A stretch of DNA of 10,663 nt from JABHHG01 sp964419445. Lineage in GTDB: Bacteria; Fidelibacterota; Marinisomatia; SCGC-AAA003-L08; D37C17. The notes below the pieces were generated by a model. It saw only the letters and a list, made by a program, of their open reading frames with translations. It had not been told where the DNA came from and ran no database searches. This document shows positions 1 to 6,282 of the stretch, piece after piece. Where the stretch lies: positions 1 through 10,663 of the forward strand of contig CAYQPE010000064.1 of assembly GCA_964419445.1 (NCBI GenBank). The letters run 5' to 3'. Each line of letters begins with the position of its first letter. Position 1 is the first letter of the stretch. The position numbers and the translations under genes are program-made.

Positions 1-51
1 CGACCCCCTGCTCCCAAAGCAGGTGCGCTGACCGGACTACGCTACACCTCG
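1..51 (-). tRNA. tRNA-Pro (anticodon UGG), partial at window edge
   Basis: Read on the minus strand, the segment folds as the 5' part of a tRNA. There is a 7-base acceptor strand CGAGGTG (51 down to 45), then TA at positions 8-9, a D arm with GCGT/GCGC stem halves, and a perfect five-pair anticodon stem CCTGC/GCAGG around loop TTTGGGA. The anticodon TGG (bases 14-16 of the window) makes it a proline tRNA reading CCN codons. The variable loop GGGTC begins, and the T arm and 3' acceptor strand lie beyond the window start. The assignment rests on the fold and the anticodon. The exact 5' end could be off by one base. Confidence 0.93.
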
Positions 52-136
52 AACTTTTAACTCAAAAATGCAGTTTCTCGAGCCCAATAAATTATCAGTA
101 TTTTCTTTCTTAATGCAATTATAAATCTGAATTATT

Positions 137-241
137 TTAAATAATATATCCTGCCAGCATCGTTACTACAGATACCCAAAATAATACGCTATAGGTAAAC
201 AAGCAAAAATACACAGCCTCTCGTTTAAATAGTCTAAACAT
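137..241 (-). CDS. Possible 34-residue single-pass membrane peptide
   Basis: A short minus-strand frame starts with ATG at 241-239 and ends with TAA at 139-137. It encodes a 34-residue peptide with a basic N-terminus (MFRLFKRE) followed by a hydrophobic stretch from about residue 10 to the end, which fits one transmembrane helix with a tiny cytoplasmic tail. The start is preceded by a strong Shine-Dalgarno AGAGGAAG (256 down to 249) at 7 bases' spacing, better than that of most genes in this window. The frame lies 85 bases upstream of tRNA-Pro on the same strand, so the two may share a transcript. I recognise no family. Its small size means it could be chance, but the combination of ribosome site and membrane-peptide composition supports translation. 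Confidence 0.45.
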   Translation of the reverse strand: MFRLFKREAVYFCLFTYSVLFWVSVVTMLAGYII

Positions 242-248
242 AGTTTTT

Positions 249-256
249 CTTCCTCT
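249..256 (-). promoter_or_regulatory. Shine-Dalgarno for the 34-residue peptide
   Basis: AGAGGAAG on the minus strand lies 7 bases from the ATG at 241. It is the main argument that this short frame is translated. Confidence 0.45.
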
Positions 257-280
257 CTTTATCACTAATTTAACATTATC

Positions 281-298
281 TCACAATTAATTCTGTGA
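281..298. promoter_or_regulatory. Palindrome TCACA-N8-TGTGA, possible operator
   Basis: Two perfect 5-base arms, TCACA (281-285) and TGTGA (294-298), flank an AT-only core apart from one C. It lies between the minus-strand peptide and the plus-strand operon, where a dimeric regulator could act on either side. The arms are in the opposite order to a CRP site (TGTGA-N6-TCACA), so it should not be called CRP. An inverted repeat this short in AT-rich DNA may be chance. Confidence 0.2.
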
Positions 299-390
299 CA
301 TGGAACAATCTTTTACATTACCAACCGTATTCCAACTCAATGTAAATTTTTATCCCTTATTTTTTAATTTTTTATTAATGGTTTTTTAGT

Positions 391-418
391 TTGCAAATAA
401 TATTTAATTCTATATATT
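391..418 (+). promoter_or_regulatory. Candidate sigma-70-type promoter for the 448-6282 operon
   Basis: TTGCAA (391-396) and TATATT (413-418) are separated by 16 bases and resemble -35 and -10 boxes. Transcription would start near 425, leaving a leader of about 23 bases before the ATG at 448. T-rich DNA lies upstream. In such AT-rich sequence, boxes of this quality occur by chance, so the position is the main support. Confidence 0.3.
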
Positions 419-447
419 TTATCCATCATACATAAATACTATTTACT

Positions 448-1131
448 ATGGATAACTTTAATATAAAAGATCGCAAAATGCTCAATCAGCTTGTAGATAG
501 CTCTATGCGTGACTTGAACTGCTTGTCATTATTAACGGATGATTCTACAGAGCTAAGCTCCCTAACTAAATCCATATTTGAATCATATTTAGTGGTTAAC
601 TCCAAACAAGACGAATTAAAGAAACAGATAACCTCACTACAATCATCCCTTGATAGTTTCTATCGTGAATCTGACTATTTTAAAGATTCTCTAATTCGCC
701 TCCTTCAACCAGACAAATTCAGCCTATCCTTAATCTATAAGTTGCAAAACAATATCCCTTATATTAAAGGGCGCGCTTATTGGGATAATAAACAGCGTGA
801 AGTACAAATAGGGTCCATTGAAAATGTAAAATCCCAAATTTCATTATTGATAGAGCATGAGATAATACCTCCCATTAAGGGCTTAAAGAAGAAGGATATT
901 GATTGGGAATTTATTAAATCTAATTCGGCACTTGAATCTGCTATAAAGTATATTGGTAAAATAAAATTTCGTCAATATATTTTAAAACATTACAAACATC
1001 CTAAAGGGATAAAAGTTAAGCATATCCATGAAGAGTCTGCAATTCAACATCCCCCTGCAATAGACGATGCTTCATCTGAATCATCACATGAACCTGATTT
1101 TTACAGCAATTGGAGAAAACAAAATCTATGA
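448..1131 (+). CDS. Uncharacterised 227-residue protein, first gene of the coiled-coil/cyclase operon
   Basis: I do not recognise this protein. It is soluble, with no signal peptide or membrane segment. Residues 1-50 look helical. Residues 52-85 form a short amphipathic, coiled-coil-like helix. Residues 103-124 read as two or three beta strands (YIKGRAYWDN then KQREVQIGS), a pattern recalling the small beta-sheet domains that open some integrases and DUF6788-like proteins, but that is only a resemblance. Residues 125-185 are helical again and rich in Lys, Ile and Leu. The tail (from about 195) is low-complexity and acidic with His, Ser and Glu. No Shine-Dalgarno precedes ATG 448, as expected for a short leader. 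Its stop overlaps the next ATG (ATGA), so translation of the coiled-coil gene is probably coupled to it, suggesting a shared role. Confidence 0.8.
   Translation: MDNFNIKDRKMLNQLVDSSMRDLNCLSLLTDDSTELSSLTKSIFESYLVVNSKQDELKKQITSLQSSLDSFYRESDYFKDSLIRLLQPDKFSLSLIYKLQNNIPYIKGRAYWDNKQREVQIGSIENVKSQISLLIEHEIIPPIKGLKKKDIDWEFIKSNSALESAIKYIGKIKFRQYILKHYKHPKGIKVKHIHEESAIQHPPAIDDASSESSHEPDFYSNWRKQNL
1112..1115 (+). promoter_or_regulatory. Ribosome binding site favouring ATG 1128
   Basis: GGAG lies upstream of ATG 1128. An upstream in-frame TTG at 1110 would overlap this site and has no ribosome site of its own. The ATG also overlaps the preceding stop as ATGA, so 1128 is the better start. Confidence 0.45.
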
Positions 1132-2642
1132 GCAGTAAGAATGTAAAAATTCAAGTCGTTGGTTTAGAAGAAGAGAATAAATATCTCAAGTTAACCATAT
1201 TAGCTTTACGTGAAAAGTTGGAAGAAACCAATATTTTAATGGATGAATCTGTACAATCAGAAAAGCGTAAATGGACAAATGAAGTAAATTCATTAAAATC
1301 TTTAGTAACATCTATTCGTGATGAGCTGGAGTTTGAGCGAATAAATCGAGATGAGCTTATTCAAAAAGCGTCTCAGCAAACTGCCGATGAAAATCAACAA
1401 TTAAAGAATTCTGTAAACAATTTAAGAAATATATTAGAAGAACATAGAGCTGGCAGAGAAGATGCCGTACAGAAGGCAATTTCATCTTCAAAAAATGAAG
1501 TAAAACAGTTAAAGTCAACCATTGCTGGGTTGCGGTCAGTCTTGGAAAAAACTCAAATTGATATTGAAGAAAAAATTCAAAAAGCAGTTTCCGCATCACA
1601 AGATGAAAATTTGCAGCTAAAAAACACTATTAATTCATTACGAGAACGACTTGAAACGCAACGTGGCCAACATGAAGATGCCATACAAAAAGCGGTGTCA
1701 TTTACATCGCAGCAAAATGAACAACTTAAATTAACCATTAACTCATTAAGAGAACGACTCCTTCAAACTATTACTGAAAAAGAGGATGACGTTCAACGTG
1801 TTACCTCCCAATATGAAGATCGCATCAATCAATTAAAATCTTCAGTTCAATCATTACGTGAAACATTGGAAAACGTAAAGGCTGAAAAGGAAGAAGCTAT
1901 ACAAAAAGTAGTGTCTGCATCTCAAGACGAAATTAAGCAACTAAAATCCACAGTACAATCTCTTCGTGATGAGCTAGAGCTTCGCCAGGTAGTTTATGAA
2001 GAGGAATTACAAAAAACCACATCAAAGCTGAGTGGTAAGTTGGAACAGTACAAACACACTATTCAAACTCTACGAGATAGGTTGGAAGTAACAAAGTTAG
2101 ATACTGAAACACGAGTTCAAAAAGAAGCTGCAAAATATATGGGTGAAATTTCACTGCTAAAATCCTCTGTAAACTCACTCCGCGATTCACTGGAAAAATC
2201 TCAAATCGATGTAGAAGATAAGATTCAACGTGCAGTTTCAAGTTCTCATGATGAAAACAAACAACTCCGTACCACGGTAAATTCATTACGAGATGAATTG
2301 GAGAAAAAAGATATAGAAAATGAAGAGAATATACAATCTGCTGTGGCTGCATCTAATGCAGAAAATAAATTGCTCAAATCTTCAGTTTCCTCTCTTCGTG
2401 ATACATTAGAAAAAACTCAAATAGATATTGAGGAAAGGATACAAAAATCAATTTCTACATCTCATGATAGTGTTCGTCAGTTGAAAAGAACTATTAATAC
2501 ATTGCGTTCACAATTAGAGGAAAAAGAAAATCAGCGGATTGATGATTTACAACGAGCAGAAGTTTTAAAAATTGACGAGCAAAAGCATTTACAAAATACC
2601 ATTTGGAAATTAAGAGAATCATTAGAGGAAAGACATGGCTAA
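1128..2642 (+). CDS. Long coiled-coil rod protein built of 36-residue repeats
   Basis: This 504-residue protein is almost entirely one amphipathic helix. After 19 residues it consists of thirteen consecutive repeats of exactly 36 residues (residues 20-487) and a final 17-residue half copy. Each unit opens with a pattern like LKSTINSLRDELE and carries EExIQKAVS near its middle. Hydrophobic residues sit at unit positions 1, 5, 8, 12, 19, 23 and 26/27. There are no Cys or Pro breaks, no signal peptide and no membrane segment. One continuous helix would be about 70 nm long. ATG 1128 is chosen over TTG 1110 because it overlaps the upstream stop. The end overlaps the cyclase start by 8 bases, which argues for coupled synthesis and perhaps physical association. 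Function is unknown; a structural rod or scaffold is inferred. Automatic annotation might call it SMC-like or myosin-like only through composition. Confidence 0.85.
   Translation: MSSKNVKIQVVGLEEENKYLKLTILALREKLEETNILMDESVQSEKRKWTNEVNSLKSLVTSIRDELEFERINRDELIQKASQQTADENQQLKNSVNNLRNILEEHRAGREDAVQKAISSSKNEVKQLKSTIAGLRSVLEKTQIDIEEKIQKAVSASQDENLQLKNTINSLRERLETQRGQHEDAIQKAVSFTSQQNEQLKLTINSLRERLLQTITEKEDDVQRVTSQYEDRINQLKSSVQSLRETLENVKAEKEEAIQKVVSASQDEIKQLKSTVQSLRDELELRQVVYEEELQKTTSKLSGKLEQYKHTIQTLRDRLEVTKLDTETRVQKEAAKYMGEISLLKSSVNSLRDSLEKSQIDVEDKIQRAVSSSHDENKQLRTTVNSLRDELEKKDIENEENIQSAVAASNAENKLLKSSVSSLRDTLEKTQIDIEERIQKSISTSHDSVRQLKRTINTLRSQLEEKENQRIDDLQRAEVLKIDEQKHLQNTIWKLRESLEERHG
1185..2639 (+). 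repeat. 13.5 tandem coding repeats of 108 bases (36 residues)
   Basis: The repeats run in register from L20 to the end of the rod protein, thirteen full 108-base units and a 51-base remainder, with no insertion or deletion between units. DNA identity between units is well below protein similarity, so these are old, selected repeats. Units 4, 10 and 12 are the most alike (LEKTQIDIEEKIQKAVS type), and unit 9 is the most divergent (Tyr at position 1, no QKAVS core). Confidence 0.88.
2624..2630 (+). promoter_or_regulatory. Shine-Dalgarno of the cyclase gene, inside the rod gene
   Basis: AGAGGAA ends 4 bases before ATG 2635 and lies within the last codons of the coiled-coil gene. It supports that ATG and implies coupled translation. 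Confidence 0.6.
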
Positions 2643-4893
2643 AACCACAACCCGCAAAAAAAATATGGTGGGATCAGATAAATTTTCACAATTACTTTTG
2701 AATGTGAATAACGATTTAGCAGCAACCACTTCCCTTGATTCCGCTTTAGAAACATTAGTGAATATCACCACCAAAACTATTGGTGCTGAAAGAGGGACAA
2801 TATTCCTCAATGATGAAAAATCTGGGGAATTATATTCTAGAGTTGCACAAGGTAATTTTATGCGTGAAATTCGAATTATGAATTCGCGCGGTGTTGCTGG
2901 TTGGGTATATACCAATGAGCAAGGTGCCATCATTCTGGATGCCTATAAAGATGATCGATTCGATAAATCTGTAGATATGAGAACGGGATATAGAACCAAA
3001 AATATTTTATGTACACCCTTAAAAACGGTTATGGGTAAAACTATTGGTGTGGCTCAACTTTTAAATAAATCTGGTGGTGCTTTTGATGAGCAAGATTTAG
3101 AAATTTTAGAAGCGATGACTAAACAAGCAGCCATTGCACTACAAGGTCATATTGCCATGGAAGATATGGAGGCTTCCCGGAAACAAGAGCTAGAATTTTT
3201 AGATGTAGTATCACAAATTTCATCTGAATTGGAATTAAGCTCTTTATTAAAACGGATCGTGTCAACTATCACCACAATGCTTGATGCAGAACGATCATCT
3301 CTTTTTATTAATGATGAAAAAACTAATGAACTCTACACTGAAGTGGGTGAAGGATTGGGAAAAAATGTAATACGATTCCCCAATCATATGGGGATTGCTG
3401 GAAATGTTTTTACCTCTGGTGAAATTCTCAACATCCCTCATTGTTATGCTGATTTGCGATTTAATCCAGCATTTGATAAGCAAACGGGCTACTTCACTCG
3501 ATCAATGCTATGTGCACCGGTTACAAACAAAGATGGTAAAATTATTGGCGTAAGCCAAGTTCTGAATAAACGAGGAGGTTCTTTTACCAGTGAAGATGAA
3601 GCTCGCCTCGTTGCATTTACATCTCAAATTTCCATTGGTATTGAAAATGCCGCATTGTTTGACAATGTACAAAACCTCATGAATTACAATATGAGCATGC
3701 TTTCTAGTATGTCTAATGGCGTAATTACCATAAATGAAGATCTGGAAATTGAAACATGTAATGCATCTGGACTTCGAATTATGAAATTTGAAACTGAAGA
3801 TGACGTTATAAAACAAAAAGTGGAAGATTTCTTTAACGGTGATAATGATTGGATTCTTCCCAAAATTAAAGATGTGGAAGAAGATGAATATATCGCTGAT
3901 GCTGAAATGACTTTTGATGGGGAAAAAATTTCTACCAATCTTTCCATTGTACCTTTAAAGAGTAAAGAAAACGAATCCCTAGGTACTATGGTGATGTTGG
4001 AAGATATAAGTAACGAAAAACGAATGAAATCTACCATGTCACGCTATATGGATGCAGACCTTGCGGAACAACTCATGGATGGTGGTGAAGATTTGCTGGG
4101 AGGCCAAGAGAGCATTGGAACGGTCCTCTTTTCAGATATTCGTAGTTTTACAACCCTTACTGAAGAATTGGGAGCACAGGGTACCGTTGCCCTTCTCAAT
4201 GAATATTTCACTATTATGGTGGATTGTATTCAAAATGAGGGCGGTATGTTAGACAAATTTATTGGTGATGCCATGATGGCCATATTCGGTACACCCTTCC
4301 CTCATGATGACGACCCTGACAGAGCGGTACGAGCCGCCATTGCCATGATGACCGATTTGAATGATTACAACCAACGTCGTGCAAAAGAAGGTAAACTGCC
4401 CATTGACCATGGTATGGGATTAAATACCGATAAAATTATGTCGGGTAATATTGGTTCTCCAAAACGAATGGATTATACCGTAATTGGAGATGGGGTAAAC
4501 CTAGCGGCCCGTGTTGAATCTGCATGTAAAAAATATGGCGCTCACATTCTCACAACTGAATACTCATTCAATGCATTTAAGGCTACATATCGTACTCGAC
4601 AAGTGGATAATATCATTGTAAAAGGTAAAACTGAACCCGTAAAAGTATATGAGGTTTTAGACTATCATACAAAAGAATCATTCCCCAATATGATTGAAGT
4701 TTTGGAAATGTTCAACAATGCTATGGAATACTATAATGAAGGAAGTTGGGATGATTCTATAAAATTTTTCAATAAAGCTAAAAAAGCTAACCCAAACGAT
4801 AAAGCATCCATTATGTATATAGATAGATGTAAAGCACTGAAAAAACAAAACCCTAAAGATTGGAATGGTGTTTGGGTTTCAAAATCTAAATAA
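2635..4893 (+). CDS. GAF-GAF-PAS class III adenylate cyclase
   Basis: A 752-residue soluble enzyme predicted to make cAMP from ATP. Order: GAF1 (about 30-170), GAF2 (about 190-345), PAS-like (about 350-460), cyclase domain (about 490-670) and a single TPR-like helical pair (about 690-735) ending in the NPKDWNGVW tail seen in many cyclases of this group. The catalytic set looks complete: metal aspartates D501 (FSDIRSFT) and D545 (KFIGDAMMAIFG), adenine-selecting K541 and T615 (MDYTVIGD), and transition-state N622 and R626 (VNLAAR). Lys plus Thr indicates ATP rather than GTP use, as in Anabaena CyaB1. GAF2 has a full NKFDE motif (N311, K312, F317, D321, E322), known in cyclic-nucleotide-binding GAF domains. 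GAF1 has N144, K145, F150 and D154, but Leu where Glu is expected. Feedback control by cAMP is therefore likely. It sits third in the operon, overlapping the rod gene. Confidence 0.95.
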   Translation: MAKTTTRKKNMVGSDKFSQLLLNVNNDLAATTSLDSALETLVNITTKTIGAERGTIFLNDEKSGELYSRVAQGNFMREIRIMNSRGVAGWVYTNEQGAIILDAYKDDRFDKSVDMRTGYRTKNILCTPLKTVMGKTIGVAQLLNKSGGAFDEQDLEILEAMTKQAAIALQGHIAMEDMEASRKQELEFLDVVSQISSELELSSLLKRIVSTITTMLDAERSSLFINDEKTNELYTEVGEGLGKNVIRFPNHMGIAGNVFTSGEILNIPHCYADLRFNPAFDKQTGYFTRSMLCAPVTNKDGKIIGVSQVLNKRGGSFTSEDEARLVAFTSQISIGIENAALFDNVQNLMNYNMSMLSSMSNGVITINEDLEIETCNASGLRIMKFETEDDVIKQKVEDFFNGDNDWILPKIKDVEEDEYIADAEMTFDGEKISTNLSIVPLKSKENESLGTMVMLEDISNEKRMKSTMSRYMDADLAEQLMDGGEDLLGGQESIGTVLFSDIRSFTTLTEELGAQGTVALLNEYFTIMVDCIQNEGGMLDKFIGDAMMAIFGTPFPHDDDPDRAVRAAIAMMTDLNDYNQRRAKEGKLPIDHGMGLNTDKIMSGNIGSPKRMDYTVIGDGVNLAARVESACKKYGAHILTTEYSFNAFKATYRTRQVDNIIVKGKTEPVKVYEVLDYHTKESFPNMIEVLEMFNNAMEYYNEGSWDDSIKFFNKAKKANPNDKASIMYIDRCKALKKQNPKDWNGVWVSKSK

Positions 4894-4904
4894 TTGGAAA
4901 ACGA

Positions 4905-5663
4905 ATGAAAGATGCACAAAAACATTTAGAACGCGCCATTGAGATTAATCCAAAATTTGCAGAGGCTCATTTTGAGTTGGCACTACTTTTGGTTGAACAA
5001 GATAAGCTAAAAAAAGCGCGTAAACATTTTGAAAAAACGATCGAGATTAATGGTGATGATGCGAAAGCGCACTTCCATTTTGCCCTCCTCCTCCAGGCAA
5101 TTTCGGAATTTGAACTCTCCCGCGAACATTTTCTCAAAGCTATTGATCTCGATCAAAATTTTGCAGATGCATATTACCATTTGGGATTACTTCTAAGAGA
5201 CTTAGAGGAATACGAAGAAGCAAAAAATAATTTAGAAAAAGCAACTGATGTGGATCAAAACCATACCTTGGCATATTATCATTTAGCGCGTCTGCTCACT
5301 GACCCTGAAGATTTTGACCGTGCACATAAAAATTACATGACGGCAATTGATATTAATCAAGAATTTAGGGATGCCCATTACTATTTGGGAAAACTACTAA
5401 AGGGTGGAATCAAAAATGATAAAGATGGTACATTGGTAAATGAACCTGATTTCAAGGGGGCACAATCTCATTTCCAGAAATCTATAGATATTTCTCCTGA
5501 GTATGACAAGGCCCATTACAATTTGGCATTGGTGCTTAAAACTTTAAAGGATTTCGATAAATCACAATATCATTTTGATAAAGCCATTGCCATAAATAAG
5601 GAATATGCAAAAGCACATTTCCATCTGGCACTTTTGTTAAAAGAAATGGCATTAAATAACTAA
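4905..5663 (+). CDS. TPR repeat protein (first half of a probable split solenoid)
   Basis: A 252-residue protein made almost wholly of tetratricopeptide repeats, which form a helical scaffold binding other proteins. It opens directly in a helix B (AQKHLERAIEINP). Units of 34 residues follow, starting near 20, 54, 88, 122, 156, 202 and 236, marked by the phrase AHFxLALLL or AYYHLGLLL. The fifth unit carries a 12-residue loop insertion around 167-178 (GGIKNDKDGT), a common spot for variation between helices A and B. No signal peptide is seen, so it is probably cytoplasmic. It starts 11 bases after the cyclase stop, with GGA seven bases upstream of the ATG. The last unit has only helix A before the stop; its partner helix appears to start the next gene. 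It may scaffold the rod or the cyclase, but the sequence names no partner. Confidence 0.88.
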   Translation: MKDAQKHLERAIEINPKFAEAHFELALLLVEQDKLKKARKHFEKTIEINGDDAKAHFHFALLLQAISEFELSREHFLKAIDLDQNFADAYYHLGLLLRDLEEYEEAKNNLEKATDVDQNHTLAYYHLARLLTDPEDFDRAHKNYMTAIDINQEFRDAHYYLGKLLKGGIKNDKDGTLVNEPDFKGAQSHFQKSIDISPEYDKAHYNLALVLKTLKDFDKSQYHFDKAIAINKEYAKAHFHLALLLKEMALNN

Positions 5664-5664
5664 T

Positions 5665-6282
5665 ATGCCCCTCTCTCTAGTTAAAAGACATCTACAATCT
5701 GCCATAAATGCGGATAAACAATTTTCACAGGCACATTTTGAATTGGCAAAAATTTTTCTCGATGAGAATAAATATCATCAAGCTATTGAGGAATTAAAAC
5801 GAGCCGTTGAAAGTGAAACCCAAAAGTTTAAAATGTATGAGTCAAAAGGAAAAGCATTATTAGAGAAAAAACAATTTCCCCAAGCAAAACAGTTTATGTA
5901 TAAAAATGGGTATGCTCGATATGAATGTTCAATATATCTATCCATGTTATCAGAAATATACGTGGAAGAAAAAGAGTATAATAAAGCCAAGCAATATGCA
6001 CAAAAATCTATTGAATTATATTCAGAACAGTGGCGGAGTATGTTGGTTTTAGCTCAAGTTTGCTTTCAACAACGAAAATGGAAATCAAGCGTTGATTGGT
6101 TAGACAAATCTTTGGAAATAAATTTTAAACATTTCCAATCTCATTTGTTGATGGCAAAAGCAAAACAAAAGCAAAAAAAGAAAAAAGATGCTATTTTTCA
6201 TTATCTCATCGCAAAAGATTTAAATCCTCAAATAAAATTTTCACCATTAGATAAATTATCCAAAGGATATCCTGAGTTATAA
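5665..6282 (+). CDS. TPR repeat protein (second half of a probable split solenoid)
   Basis: A 205-residue TPR protein. It begins with a helix B (VKRHLQSAINADKQ), then units near residues 22, 56, 88, 122 and 156, ending with DAIFHYLIAKDLNP and a short tail. Its units are less regular than those of the gene upstream. There is no signal peptide. ATG 5665 comes one base after the upstream stop (TAATATG) and lacks a good Shine-Dalgarno, so it probably depends on reinitiation. It is in the +1 frame relative to its neighbour. The first helix pairs naturally with the unpaired helix A that ends the upstream protein, suggesting that the two were or are one protein of about 457 residues. Whether the break is biological or a one-base assembly error cannot be told from one read of the sequence. 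Confidence 0.82.
   Translation: MPLSLVKRHLQSAINADKQFSQAHFELAKIFLDENKYHQAIEELKRAVESETQKFKMYESKGKALLEKKQFPQAKQFMYKNGYARYECSIYLSMLSEIYVEEKEYNKAKQYAQKSIELYSEQWRSMLVLAQVCFQQRKWKSSVDWLDKSLEINFKHFQSHLLMAKAKQKQKKKKDAIFHYLIAKDLNPQIKFSPLDKLSKGYPEL
6262..6267 (+). promoter_or_regulatory. Shine-Dalgarno supporting a CTG start at 6272
   Basis: AAAGGA lies 4 bases before CTG 6272, inside the end of the TPR gene. It is the only ribosome-site-like sequence ahead of the DUF2279 gene; none precedes the alternative TTG at 6335. Confidence 0.35.

Larger units (their letters stand above)
52..447. other. Intergenic region between tRNA-Pro and the coiled-coil/cyclase operon
   Basis: This is AT-rich DNA between a minus-strand tRNA and a plus-strand operon, so it should hold promoters for both directions. 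I see one plausible short minus-strand reading frame (137-241), a palindrome (281-298) and a candidate plus-strand promoter (391-418), each listed separately. Long T runs at 359-390 precede the candidate promoter and could act as UP-like AT-rich DNA. There is no clear hairpin terminator, no tandem repeat and no further RNA gene. Confidence 0.6.

Noticed and set aside
281..298. CRP/cAMP-receptor site that would fit a cyclase operon
   Set aside because: CRP sites read TGTGA-N6-TCACA; here the arms are reversed and the spacer is 8, so only an unspecified palindrome can be claimed.
1110..1127. Upstream TTG start adding six residues to the coiled-coil protein
   Set aside because: The TTG overlaps the only ribosome-site-like GGAG and has none of its own. 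ATG 1128 forms a typical ATGA overlap with the preceding stop.
1357..2352. Antisense open frames inside the rod gene
   Set aside because: They mirror the helical, Glu/Lys/Leu-rich coding strand, have no family resemblance and lie wholly inside a well-supported gene.
1185..2639. CRISPR or DNA-level tandem repeat array
   Set aside because: The periodicity is in the protein. Units differ widely at DNA level, and there are no identical repeats with unique spacers.
3295..4252. Alternative frames within the cyclase gene, on both strands
   Set aside because: The cyclase frame shows continuous conserved domains through this stretch; the other frames have no recognisable motif.
5668..5678. CT-dinucleotide tract as a switch fusing the two TPR genes
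   Set aside because: The upstream stop codon lies before the tract, so slippage in it could not restore a continuous frame.
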